Assembly (NCBI RefSeq): GCF_003096675.1
Contig: NZ_QEKW01000006.1
Span: 186,001 to 250,000 of the forward strand
Length of the DNA stretch: 64,000 nt
Origin: Actinomycetospora cinnamomea
GTDB lineage: Bacteria; Actinomycetota; Actinomycetes; Mycobacteriales; Pseudonocardiaceae
Direction of reading: 5' to 3'
Shown here: positions 1 through 11,092 of the stretch, piece after piece
Numbering within the stretch: position 1 is the stretch's first letter
Layout: each line of letters begins with the position of its first letter
Made by a program: the position numbers and the translations under genes
The notes under the pieces: model-generated
Databases searched by the model: none
What the model was told of the DNA's origin: nothing
What the model saw: only the letters and a program-made list of their open reading frames with translations

Positions 1-361
1 GCCAGTACGCGGCCGGGAAGGCGTTGAAGTACGCGGCGAACGACACCTCGCTGCGCTCGGGCAGGCGCACCGAGGTCCGCGAGGTCACCTCGGCCACCCG
101 CGAGCCGCTGCGCCGCACGTGCATGACGTACTCGTCGGCGCTGTCGTCGAAGGTGCCCGGGCGGTACGCGGTGGGCGCGGTCGTCGTCACCGAGGTCGCG
201 GTGCCCTCGTCCAGGTAGAGCGCCCGCACGGAGGTCGGGTCGGCCGGGCGCGGCAGGATGACGCGCTGCAGCAACGCCGATCCCGATCCCGCAGGCTGCA
301 CCGTCGTCCCCGCCGTCCTCCTGGCGCCGCGGCGCCGTCCCTCGTCGACCGTGCTCGTCAC
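1..361 (-). CDS. glfT2: Galactofuranosyltransferase GlfT2, N-terminal part (cut by window edge)
   Basis: GlfT2 polymerises the galactan of arabinogalactan by adding galactofuranose from UDP-Galf to the lipid-linked chain on the inner face of the membrane. About 120 N-terminal residues are visible. They contain the family signatures LLQRVILPRPADPTSVRALY and SEVSFAAYFNAFPAAYW, as in mycobacterial GlfT2 (N-terminal beta domain). The catalytic GT2 domain lies off the left edge. The GTG start at 361 is chosen because a TACCGT -10 hexamer lies exactly 7 nt upstream (leaderless pattern). It lies downstream of glf on the same strand, as in mycobacteria, although a 271-nt gap and its own promoter separate them. 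A second GlfT2-type gene is at 16793-18670. Confidence 0.9.
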   Translation of the reverse strand, partial: MTSTVDEGRRRGARRTAGTTVQPAGSGSALLQRVILPRPADPTSVRALYLDEGTATSVTTTAPTAYRPGTFDDSADEYVMHVRRSGSRVAEVTSRTSVRLPERSEVSFAAYFNAFPAAYW

Positions 362-368
362 ACCCTCG

Positions 369-374
369 ACGGTA
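369..374 (-). promoter_or_regulatory. -10 element, leaderless promoter of glfT2
   Basis: On the minus strand the hexamer TACCGT (TANNNT consensus) is followed by a 7-nt spacer and the GTG start at 361. This spacing is the classical actinobacterial leaderless arrangement. The same hexamer and spacing occur before glf. No clear -35 box is seen. Confidence 0.55.
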
Positions 375-445
375 GCGGCGCCGACCCGGCGTCCGCGGGA
401 GCACCCCGGCGGACCGTTCCGGGAGATCCCGGTGCGTGGCCCCGC

Positions 446-625
446 TCAGCAGACCAGGCCCGTGGGGCAGTTCCGCGGGTCGAACTCGCCGCTCGGAGAG
501 GCCGGCGTGTGGTGGGTGGTGGGGTGGGTCCCGCTGTGCGGGGCCGGGTGCCCGCCCCCGTGACCCGCACCGCCGCCGGTGGGTGCGGACCCGCTGCTGG
601 TGTCGCAGGCCGACAGCGCGAGCAC
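446..625 (-). pseudogene. Possible decayed lipoprotein remnant
   Basis: Immediately downstream of glf (10 nt after its stop) the minus strand can be read as a 59-residue peptide beginning MLALSACDTSSG and ending in a His/Gly/Pro-rich tail with two cysteines (FDPRNCPTGLVC). LSAC is a good lipobox, but only a few hydrophobic residues precede it and there is no positively charged n-region, because the reading frame runs back into glf. It could be a lipoprotein gene whose signal peptide was lost, or a chance frame. No family is recognised. Confidence 0.25.
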
Positions 626-632
626 GGCGGGA

Positions 633-3318
<2,686 letters not shown>

Positions 3319-3433
3319 GCGGGCCTCCGGGGTCGCGGTCCCGGGCAGCATGCGCAGTCCGTCCGCCCCGCACATCGGTCGGTTGACGGATCCGCGGGGC
3401 GGCCGTCCCTGGCCGCCACCGGGGTGACGCGCG

Positions 3434-3439
3434 TAACTT
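3434..3439 (+). promoter_or_regulatory. -10 element, leaderless promoter of the LuxR-type gene
   Basis: TAACTT (TANNNT) is followed by 7 nt and the ATG at 3447, the leaderless spacing. This marks ATG 3447 as the original start, and it is in a different frame from the GAF-like part of the gene, which supports a frameshift just inside the coding region. Confidence 0.45.
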
Positions 3440-3446
3440 CCCGCGC

Positions 3447-4403
3447 ATGTCCGCGGTCGCGGCGGCGCGATCTGCGGTCGTTCCTCCGACGCCACGGGAG
3501 CCGGTCGCCCGGTGCCGCACAGGCGGTGCTCGACGGTCTCGGCGACGTGGTGCCGGCCGACTGCGTCGCGCTCTCGGTGTGGGATCCGACGACGGGTGGG
3601 CACCGCACGGTCGCCTCGTCGTACGTTCCCGCGGTCACGACGCTCATCGACACGCGCATGCACACCGACCGCCTGTTCGCGACGGTACGGGCGGGCCGGC
3701 GCCCGGTCCGGGTCCGCGACCTCGAGCCCGCCCTGCGGCGGGGCGAGATCTTCGACCGCATCATCGTGCCCCAGGGCTTCCGCGACGGCGTCACCCTCTG
3801 CCTGTTCGCCCCCGACGAGCGCTACGTCGGCATGCTCAACGCCAGCACCCTCGACGCCCGCCACCCCGACGACGACACGGTCGCACTGCTCGACCTGCTC
3901 TCCTCCGACCTCGCGGCCGCGCTCGACCCGATGCCCTCGCCGGTCGCCCGCACCGGCACCCTCGGCGCGGAGGGCACGGAGGGGCTGATCGTCGAGCGCG
4001 CAGGCCGGGTCGTCCCGCTCTCGGCGCAGGCCCGGGCGGACCTGGTGCACCGGTCGTCGCCCCTCGCCGACGTCCTCGCCGCCGTTCTCGCCGGCGGGCC
4101 CCCGCCCGGCCCGGTCCTGCTCGTCACGGCGACCGGCGAGGTGGTCGGTGTGGAGGTGCACGCGACCGCCTCGGGGGTCCTCGTGCTGCACCGCGAGGTC
4201 CCCCCGCCCGACGGGCTGACCGTGCGGGAGCTCGAGGTGCTCGACGGCGTCGCCCGGGGACCAACCCCGAGATCGGCGCGCAGCTGGGCGTCCGGCCCCG
4301 GACCGTCGCCACGCACGTGGAGCACGTCCTCGCCAAGACCGGCGCGCGCAACCGGGCCGCGGCCGCCCGCTGCGCCGCGCAGTGGGGGCTGCTGGTCGGC
4401 TGA
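3447..4403 (+). pseudogene. LuxR-family regulator (GAF-like + HTH), interrupted by two frameshifts
   Basis: The middle part (about 3466-4257) encodes a GAF-like sensor region in one frame (from AVLDGLGDVVPADC through LTVRELEVLDGVARG, the first HTH helix). The rest of the LuxR HTH (TNPEIGAQLGVRPRTVATHV, then LAKTGARNRAAA, ending at 4403) is in the frame of ATG 3447. Restoring one G in the G-run at 4256-4259 rejoins the HTH, and dropping one base near 3465 joins MSAVAA to RDLRSFLRRHG. The two changes compensate. Either the gene is a recent pseudogene or both indels are sequence errors in GC-rich runs. An alternative start, GTG 3424, would avoid the first shift but not the second. It would have been a transcription regulator divergent from the amidase. 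Confidence 0.7.
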
Positions 4404-4414
4404 TCGCGGCGCGA

Positions 4415-4439
4415 CGCAGCGAGGGACGCCCCCGCTGCG
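4415..4439. terminator. Inverted repeat between convergent genes
   Basis: CGCAGCG at 4415-4421 and CGCTGCG at 4433-4439 form a perfect 7-bp stem with an 11-nt loop, 12 nt after the stop of the LuxR-type gene and before the convergent esterase stop at 4519. There is no T-tract; it may act as a bidirectional terminator. Confidence 0.4.
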
Positions 4440-4518
4440 CGAGACGCAGCCAGGGTGACCCTCGCTCCGACGCCGGCGCCGGCGCCGACGCCGTCCACCC
4501 GACGCCGCGCCGCCGACG

Positions 4519-5652
4519 CTAGCTCGACGCCGAGGGGCAGCTCGTCACCGGCGGGCCGGCACCGACGCGTCCTGCGATCCAGGGCAGCGAGTCGGAGAAC
4601 GCCTGGGCGAAGACCGCGAAGGTGTGGCCGCCGCCGGGGACCACGACCCCACAGGTGGTGATGCCCGCGCGCCGGGCCGCGGGCTCCAGCGCCTGGTAGG
4701 CGGCGTAGGGCTCGGGATCGGCGTCGCCCACCTCGAACCAGCCGCCCAGCTCGGGGAACGGGCGCTGCGCCATCAGGTCGGCGGGCTCGTGGGCGGCGAA
4801 GGCCTGGGCCGACCCGCCGAACAGCTGGGTGATCGCCGAGGCGGTGTCGGCGTTGGTGTCGCCCGCGCGCGGCCCGGCGAGCCCGGCGTAGTCGCCGAAC
4901 GTCGCGAAGGTCCCGGGGTGGCGCAGGGCCAGCATCAGCGAGCACGAACCACCCTCGGAGAGCCCCGCCACCGCCCATGCCCGCCCGGGCGCGGCGGTGT
5001 GGAAGACCTGCTGGACGAAGGCGGGCACGTCGACGGTGAGGTAGGTCTCCACGCGGCCGGCCGGCCCGTCGACGCACTCGCTGTCCGCGTCGAGGATGCC
5101 GTTGACGTCGGGCATGACGAGGACCGGCGCGGTCCCGCCGTGCGCGGCGGCGTAGGCGTCGGCGGTCGCGGCGGCCTGGCCCCCGTCCAGCCAGTCCTGG
5201 GGCGTGCCCGGAGTGCCGTGCAGCAGCACCACCACCGGCAGCTCGGGGCGCGGACGGGCGAACCACGCGGGCGGCACGTAGACCGTCGCCGGGCGCGCCT
5301 CGAACCCCGACCGCCTGCCCGGCAGGTCGGTGGTGGTCACGACGCCCTGCGCGGGCCGGTCGGTGCGCTCGAGCAGGGCGGCCAGCTCGACCTCGTCCGA
5401 CGGCGGCAGGCCCATCACGTCGCCGAGGGTGCGGAAGTAATCGAAGTGCGCGTTGATCCCGGCCCCGGCACCGACCAGCACGAGCACCGTCGTCACGAGC
5501 ACCACGAGGGCGCGGCCGAGGCGCGTGAACCGCCCCAGCCGCGTGCGCAGGACGAGCACGAGCACGAGCACGACGACCAGGGCCAGGAGGGCGAGGGCGC
5601 CGAGGAAGGAGTCCGTCGTGATGTCGATCTCCGCGACGCCCCGGACGGTCAT
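4519..5652 (-). CDS. Membrane-anchored esterase, FrmB/antigen-85-like alpha/beta hydrolase
   Basis: The 377-residue product starts with two hydrophobic segments (about residues 16-35 and 48-66), placing the enzyme domain probably outside the cytoplasmic membrane. The alpha/beta-hydrolase domain has the oxyanion strand VVVLLHGTPG (about 140-149), the nucleophile elbow GLSEGG with Ser232 and a C-terminal GGGHTF histidine. This pattern is that of the esterase D/FrmB/mycolyltransferase group; acyl substrate unknown. It is last in a six-gene minus-strand operon, starting 7 nt after the permease stop. Three cysteines (two near residues 193-236, one close to the C-terminus) could form disulfides outside the cell. 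A true mycolyltransferase role is not shown. Confidence 0.8.
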   Translation of the reverse strand: MTVRGVAEIDITTDSFLGALALLALVVVLVLVLVLRTRLGRFTRLGRALVVLVTTVLVLVGAGAGINAHFDYFRTLGDVMGLPPSDEVELAALLERTDRPAQGVVTTTDLPGRRSGFEARPATVYVPPAWFARPRPELPVVVLLHGTPGTPQDWLDGGQAAATADAYAAAHGGTAPVLVMPDVNGILDADSECVDGPAGRVETYLTVDVPAFVQQVFHTAAPGRAWAVAGLSEGGSCSLMLALRHPGTFATFGDYAGLAGPRAGDTNADTASAITQLFGGSAQAFAAHEPADLMAQRPFPELGGWFEVGDADPEPYAAYQALEPAARRAGITTCGVVVPGGGHTFAVFAQAFSDSLPWIAGRVGAGPPVTSCPSASS

Positions 5653-5659
5653 CGCACGC

Positions 5660-7072
5660 TCACGCCGACGCCAGCGCGGGCTCGTCCCCGCTCCCGCGCC
5701 GGCCGCGGCGCCGCGCCAGCGCGGCGAAGACGAACGACGGGGACGACAGCACGACCACGGCGGCCGCGAGCAGGGCCACGTAGGTGACGGTGTTGCCGGT
5801 GGCGAGCTGGCCGGGTGGCACGAAGCCGAGCACGAACGCGAACAGGCACCCGGCGAGCCCGATGGCGCCCACCGCCCACACCCCGGGCAGGCCGCCGGGG
5901 ATGCGGTAGGGCCGCGGGGTGTCGGGCTGGGTGTGCCGCAGGCGCACGACGGCGGCGAACATCAGCCCGTACATGATGATGACGATCTGCGCGGTGACCG
6001 CCGAGAGCATCCAGTACGACGTGCTCACGCTGGGCACGAGCAGGAACAGCAGCGTGAAGACGGTGCCCGCGGCCCCTTGCAGGAGCAGCAGGGTCACCGG
6101 CACGCCGTGCGCGTTGAGGCGCCCCAGCCGCGCGGGCACCGAGCCCTGCGCGGCGACGGCGGCGACGCCGTTGGCCGGGCCGAGGATCCACGGCGCGAGG
6201 TGGGCGATCCCACCGAACGCGACGACGAGCGCGAGCGGGGCCACCACCCAGGCGAGCCCGAGGCGGTCGAGCACCCGGGAGAAGAGCTCCATCGTCCCGC
6301 TGACCAGGCTGATCTCGCCGGCGGGCACGACCATCGCGAGGAAGAGCGAGCCCACGACCGAGAACACCACGACCACGCCGACGCACAGGGCGATGGCGCG
6401 GGGCACCGTGCGCCCCGGGTCGCGGGTGTCGCGGGCGTGGAAGCCCGCCATCTCCATCCCGGTGAACAGCAGGATGATCCCGCCGAGGAACGCGAGGTTG
6501 TTGAGCGCGACGTCGGGCACCAGCGCACCCGCCGAGAACGGGATCTGCGAGGGGTTGCCGTGCGCGAGGTAGGCCGCGGCGAGGACGACCACGCCGACCG
6601 CGGGGACGATCGAGCCGGCCACCGTGCCCACCGACCCGATCCACGACGAGGTGCCGACCCCGCGCAGGCTGACGATCGTCGTGGCCCAGAAGAACGCGAG
6701 CATGACCACGACGAGGAAGAGCTTGTCGGTGGCCAGCGACGGGTCGATCGCGTAGGCGAGGCTCGCGGCCATGAACGAGAGCACGGTGGGGAACCAGGCG
6801 ACGTTCTCGGCGTAGTCGCACCACACGGCCAGGAAGCCGGCGCGCTCGCCGAACGCCTCCTTGACCCAGGCGTAGACCCCGCCGTCGCGCGGCCAACCGG
6901 TGCCGAGCTCAGCGGCGACCATGGCGATGGGGACGAGGAACACCACGATCGACAGCGCGAACAGCGCCAGCATCGACCAGCCGTACTCGGCCATCACCGG
7001 CAGGTTGCGGACGCTGACGATCGCCGCGATGTTGATCATCGCGAGGGCGAGGACGCCCAGCTTGGCGTTCAT
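5660..7072 (-). CDS. APC-family amino acid permease
   Basis: A 470-residue membrane protein with about 12 predicted transmembrane segments, of the amino acid-polyamine-organocation family, closest in style to glutamate/GABA-antiporter-type members. Family marks include ELGTGWPRDGGVYAWV in the TM2 region and TGMEMAGFHARDTRDPGRT in the TM6-7 region. The substrate is probably an amino acid; antiport is possible but not shown. Its ATG overlaps the stop of the upstream small membrane protein gene by ATGA, indicating translational coupling. Operon membership downstream of lysX raises a lysine or other basic amino acid as candidate substrate, which is inference only. Confidence 0.85.
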   Translation of the reverse strand: MNAKLGVLALAMINIAAIVSVRNLPVMAEYGWSMLALFALSIVVFLVPIAMVAAELGTGWPRDGGVYAWVKEAFGERAGFLAVWCDYAENVAWFPTVLSFMAASLAYAIDPSLATDKLFLVVVMLAFFWATTIVSLRGVGTSSWIGSVGTVAGSIVPAVGVVVLAAAYLAHGNPSQIPFSAGALVPDVALNNLAFLGGIILLFTGMEMAGFHARDTRDPGRTVPRAIALCVGVVVVFSVVGSLFLAMVVPAGEISLVSGTMELFSRVLDRLGLAWVVAPLALVVAFGGIAHLAPWILGPANGVAAVAAQGSVPARLGRLNAHGVPVTLLLLQGAAGTVFTLLFLLVPSVSTSYWMLSAVTAQIVIIMYGLMFAAVVRLRHTQPDTPRPYRIPGGLPGVWAVGAIGLAGCLFAFVLGFVPPGQLATGNTVTYVALLAAAVVVLSSPSFVFAALARRRGRRGSGDEPALASA

Positions 7073-7578
7073 CGGGCGCCATGCGCCAGCAGCGCCGCCT
7101 CCAGCCGCTCGGCGGCGGCATCGTCCCCGCCGCCGCGCGTGACCACGACGAGGTCGCCGTAGGTCCGCACGGTCGCCGCACCCCGCGGACGTACCTGGCC
7201 TTCGAGGCTGCGCGCGGCCGCGTCACGGTCGGCGTCGTCGGCGAACGCGTCGGCCTGCACGAGCGCGGTGTCCCCTCCCCCGCACGCACCCGGGCCGGTC
7301 GCGACGACGAGCGTCCGGGCGGCGACGGCGTCGGTGGCCCGCGGGTCGGGCACGTCGGACCGCGAGCACACGGTCAGACCGGCCGCGGTGACGTCGGCCT
7401 CGAGCGCGTCGAGCGCGCCCGCACCGCGCGGGCCCTGCTGCGAACGCCCGCCCCCGCTCGCGATGACCACCACGGTGAGCACGATCGCGAGGGCCATGAG
7501 GACCAGCACCACGACCAGGACGACGTCGCCGAGCCCGTTGCCCCGCGTGCGTCGCGGGTGCTCCTCGATGACGCTCAC
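7069..7578 (-). CDS. Small single-pass membrane protein of unknown function
   Basis: A 169-residue protein with one strong transmembrane segment (about residues 18-42, GDVVLVVVLVLMALAIVLTV) and an Ala-rich extracytoplasmic domain containing two cysteines (TVCSRSD and GACGGGD) that might pair. No family is recognised. The GTG start at 7578 overlaps the lysX stop by GTGA and its own stop overlaps the permease start by ATGA, so it is tightly coupled to both neighbours. A role together with LysX or the permease is inferred from position only. Confidence 0.75.
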   Translation of the reverse strand: MSVIEEHPRRTRGNGLGDVVLVVVLVLMALAIVLTVVVIASGGGRSQQGPRGAGALDALEADVTAAGLTVCSRSDVPDPRATDAVAARTLVVATGPGACGGGDTALVQADAFADDADRDAAARSLEGQVRPRGAATVRTYGDLVVVTRGGGDDAAAERLEAALLAHGAR

Positions 7579-10500
7579 GCGGCGCGTGCCGTGTCCGTGG
7601 CCGAGCCCGTCGCGGCGCTGCCCGAGGGTGATGGCGCGCCGCCCACGGCGGCCGGCACGAACAGCGGCCCGAGACCCGGTACGGCGAGGAAGCCCTCGGC
7701 GCCGGCGTAGAGCAGGCCGACCCGCGGCAGGTCCGCCGGGCTGCGGTACGCGAGCACCCGCGGCAGCCACTGCGGGCCGAACTTCGCGTTGAAGTCGTGC
7801 AGCGAGCGGACCTGGAAGAACGGGTTGAGCACGCCCACCGCGCGCCGCGCCAGCTTCTGGGTCGCGGTGAACGGCACGTCCTCGGCGAACAGACGGCCCC
7901 ACATCGCGAAGTTCATCGACAGGCGCGTCACGCCCCGCTCGCCCAGCGCGGTGGCGCTCCTGGCGATGAGGAACTCGGTCATCCCGTTCGGCGCGCCCGG
8001 GTCGTGGCGCATGAGGTCGAGCGTGTAGCCGAAGGTCGTGCCGGTGGCCGGCCCGCCGTGGGCGGGCACGAGGCGCAGGAAGCCGCCGGGGACGCCGTCG
8101 GCGTCGAGGGCGACGCAGAGCAGGAAGTCACTGTTGGCCGCGGAACCGGTGATGTCCTGCGACAGCGACATCGTGAACCCGCGCTCGGGGTTCTTGCCGC
8201 GCCACTTCTCCGAGATCGCGTTGAGGGCCTCCACCAGCTTCGGCGACGCCGCCGATTCGGCGATCATCTGGAAATGGTGGGTGCGCTCGACGCGGCGCAC
8301 GGCGGCCCGCACGCTCTTGCGCTCCCGGCCCTCGAGCGTGAACGACGGGCAGTCGATGATCGCCTCGTCGCCCAGGTAGAACGAGCGGAAGCCACGCGAG
8401 GCCAGCAGGCCGCCCTCGCGGGTGTCCTCCTCGCGGGCGGCCAGGAACGCCGGGGTCCAGGCCCGCCGGCTGCACATGGCGAGGAACTCGTCCACCACCC
8501 GGGGCAGCGACGCCTCGTCGCCGATCGGGTCGCCCGCGGCCAGCGCGTACCCGCCGAGGTAGGTGTAGGCGATCATCGCCCGGCCGTCGGAGGAGAAGAA
8601 GAAGCTCTTGTCGTCGCGCAGCGCGAAGGCCGCGAGGGTGTCCCAGCCGTAGGTGTGCACCAGCGCCTGCGCCCGCGTCCAGTCGTCGCGGGTGTGTGGG
8701 TCGCGGGCGGTCAGCGGCCGGAACAGCAGTATCAGGAAGACGACCAGCCCGACGATCCCCAGCGCGAGCAGCGCCGCGGGGAACGTCGCGGCGAAGCCAC
8801 GGCGCTCGAACGTGTAGGGCCCGTCGATCCCGACGAGGCCGCCGAAGATCGTCTCGAGCCCGCCGAGGAACGTCAGCTCGGGGGTCATCCGCCCGCTCTG
8901 CAGCCCGAGCGACACGAAGCCGAAGGCGAGCACGCACGCCAGGTAGATCGGGACGAACCGCACGAGCCGCAGCAGGGACGGCGGGTCGGCGGGCGCTCGG
9001 AAGTGCCCTCGCGCCACGAGGAGCAGCGCGAGGATGAGCACGCTGATGCCGAGCCCGACCTGGTGCGGCCCCTTGAGCACGTGCGCGACCACGGCCAGCG
9101 CGGAGAGCACCACGGCGACGCGCCAGGCCGCCTGCTTGCGCTTGTTCAGCTGGTCGGCGAGCAGGATCAGCAGCAACCCGATCGCGGCGGAGAGCACGTG
9201 CCCGGTGACCGCGAACCACGGGGGCACGAGGTCCAGGCTCACCCGGTCGCCGAGGCGCTCGTGGACGATCGGGACGTGCACCAGCAGGTGCAGCAGGCCC
9301 GCGAGGGCGGTTAGCCCGGCGACGAGCGTGACGATCCCGGGCCGGCGGGCGGGGCCCTCGTCGTCGGTGGTGACCACCGCCGGGGTCACCGCGGACGCGC
9401 TCGCCCCGGCCGGGACCGCGACCGGCGCCTGCGGGGTCGCGGCCGCGAGCGCCGCGGCGGGCAGCCCCGTGGGCGGCAGGACGGGGCGGTGCGCGCCGCC
9501 GGGTCCGCCGCCGGGCGGCGGGGCGAACTCGGGGCGCAGCGTCGGGAACAGGATCACCTCGCGGATCGAGTCGACGCTGGCCAGCAGCATGACCAGGCGG
9601 TCGATACCGATGCCCAGCCCGCCGGTCGGCGGCATCCCGTACTCGAGGGCGCGCACGTAGTCGAGGTCGATGTCGCCGGCCTCGGGGTCGCCGTTGCGCT
9701 TGGCCTGCGCCTCGTCCTCGAACGCCGCCATCTGCTCGACCGGGTCGTTCTGCTCCGAGTAGGCGTTGCACAGCTCGAATCCGGCGACGATCAGCTCGAA
9801 GCGCTCGCTGTAGGCCGGGTCCTCGCGGTGGGCGCGGGCGAGCGGGGAGACCTCGCGCGGGTAGTCGATGCAGAAGACGGGGCCGACGACGTCGTGCTGG
9901 ACGCGCTCGTCGTAGACCTCCTTCATCAGCCGGCCGGCACCCCAGCCCTGCTCCCAGGCGATGCCGAGCCCGTCGAGGATCCGGCGGGCCTCGTCGATCG
10001 GCATGTCGGGGTGCATCACCGCGCCGGTCCTGTCGGCGATCATGTCGGCGAACCGCTGCCGCGGCCACGGCGGCCGGAGGTCGATCTCCTGGCCCTGGTA
10101 GTGCACGGTGATGTCGCTGTCCTCGGAGCCGAGCGCGGCGCGCGCGGCGGCCACGACCATGCCCTCGGTCAGGTCCATCATGTCGTGGTAGTCGGCGAAG
10201 GCCTGGTAGGCCTCGAGCATCGTGAACTCGGGGTTGTGCCGGGTGTCGACGCCCTCGTTGCGGAACACGCGCCCGAGCTCGAACACCCGCTCCATGCCGC
10301 CGACGATGAGCCGCTTGAGGTGCAGCTCGAGGGCGATCCGCAGGTACATGTCGAGGTCGAGCGCGTTGTGGTGGGTCACGAACGGCCGCGCCGACGCCCC
10401 GCCCTGGATGCTCTGCAGCACCGGGCCCTCGACCTCGGTGAAGCCCACGCCCGCGAGGTGCTCGCGGATGGCGCGGACCGCGGCGTGGCGGATGCGGAAG

Positions 10501-11090
10501 ATCTCGCGGGTGCGCTCGTTGACCTCGAGGTCGGCGTAGCGCTGACGGTAGCGCGTCTCGACGTCGGCCAAGCCGTGATGGCCGCCGGCCGGCGGGCGCA
10601 GGGCCTTCGCCAGCAGCGCGCACTCGTCGACGCGGATCGAGAGCTCGCCCCGGCGGGTGGTCATCACCGTGCCCCGGACGCCGACCCAGTCCCCGCGGTC
10701 GAGGTCGTCGATCGCGGCGTGGGCGTCGTGCCCGACGACGGCGGTGTCGACGAAGAGCTGGATGGTGCCGGTGCGGTCGCGCAGCGTGCCGAAGCTCAGG
10801 CCGCCCTGGCGGCGCAGGCCCATGAGGCGCCCGGCGACGCACACCTGCTCCTGCGTCACCGTGTCCGGCGCGAGCTCGCCGTGGGCGGCGCGGATGTCGG
10901 CCAGGGCCGTGTTCCTCCCGCCGTCGACCGGCCAGCGGTACGGCTCGGTCTCCCCGGCCGCGCGGCGGGCCGCGAGCTTGGCCGCGCGGATGTCCTGTTG
11001 CCCGAGGTGCACACCGTGGGCCTGCGACGGGTCGCTGTCGGGATGGCCGTCCGTGGGCGCGTCGGGGTCGGCGTCCGTGTGGGCGTCCAT
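7575..11090 (-). CDS. lysX: LysX-type bifunctional lysyl-tRNA synthetase / lysylphosphatidylglycerol synthase, inverted domain order
   Basis: LysX charges tRNA-Lys and transfers lysine to phosphatidylglycerol, giving membranes positive charge and resistance to cationic peptides. The 1171-residue length is like mycobacterial LysX, but the order is reversed: LysRS is first (OB-fold, then class II core to about residue 522, with motif 2 around RVFRNEGVDTRHNPEFTMLE and motif 3 GLGIGIDRLVMLL), then a Gly/Pro/Ala linker, several membrane segments from about residue 570, and a DUF2156/MprF transferase domain at the C-terminus (for example WRGKNPERGFTMSL). The ATG at 11090 opens an Asp/His-rich tail of about 25 residues. 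It lies 2 nt after the upstream membrane protein gene. Confidence 0.93.
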   Translation of the reverse strand: MDAHTDADPDAPTDGHPDSDPSQAHGVHLGQQDIRAAKLAARRAAGETEPYRWPVDGGRNTALADIRAAHGELAPDTVTQEQVCVAGRLMGLRRQGGLSFGTLRDRTGTIQLFVDTAVVGHDAHAAIDDLDRGDWVGVRGTVMTTRRGELSIRVDECALLAKALRPPAGGHHGLADVETRYRQRYADLEVNERTREIFRIRHAAVRAIREHLAGVGFTEVEGPVLQSIQGGASARPFVTHHNALDLDMYLRIALELHLKRLIVGGMERVFELGRVFRNEGVDTRHNPEFTMLEAYQAFADYHDMMDLTEGMVVAAARAALGSEDSDITVHYQGQEIDLRPPWPRQRFADMIADRTGAVMHPDMPIDEARRILDGLGIAWEQGWGAGRLMKEVYDERVQHDVVGPVFCIDYPREVSPLARAHREDPAYSERFELIVAGFELCNAYSEQNDPVEQMAAFEDEAQAKRNGDPEAGDIDLDYVRALEYGMPPTGGLGIGIDRLVMLLASVDSIREVILFPTLRPEFAPPPGGGPGGAHRPVLPPTGLPAAALAAATPQAPVAVPAGASASAVTPAVVTTDDEGPARRPGIVTLVAGLTALAGLLHLLVHVPIVHERLGDRVSLDLVPPWFAVTGHVLSAAIGLLLILLADQLNKRKQAAWRVAVVLSALAVVAHVLKGPHQVGLGISVLILALLLVARGHFRAPADPPSLLRLVRFVPIYLACVLAFGFVSLGLQSGRMTPELTFLGGLETIFGGLVGIDGPYTFERRGFAATFPAALLALGIVGLVVFLILLFRPLTARDPHTRDDWTRAQALVHTYGWDTLAAFALRDDKSFFFSSDGRAMIAYTYLGGYALAAGDPIGDEASLPRVVDEFLAMCSRRAWTPAFLAAREEDTREGGLLASRGFRSFYLGDEAIIDCPSFTLEGRERKSVRAAVRRVERTHHFQMIAESAASPKLVEALNAISEKWRGKNPERGFTMSLSQDITGSAANSDFLLCVALDADGVPGGFLRLVPAHGGPATGTTFGYTLDLMRHDPGAPNGMTEFLIARSATALGERGVTRLSMNFAMWGRLFAEDVPFTATQKLARRAVGVLNPFFQVRSLHDFNAKFGPQWLPRVLAYRSPADLPRVGLLYAGAEGFLAVPGLGPLFVPAAVGGAPSPSGSAATGSATDTARAA

Positions 11091-11092
11091 GG

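Noticed and set aside
4519-5652. Assignment of the esterase as a mycolyltransferase (antigen 85)
   Set aside because: The fold and Ser motif agree, but nothing specific for mycolic acid transfer is visible, and it has two N-terminal membrane helices instead of a cleavable signal.
7797-9314. Long plus-strand open frame antisense to lysX
   Set aside because: Composition is Arg/Gly/Glu-rich with no family similarity and it mirrors the real gene; such shadow frames are expected at this GC content.
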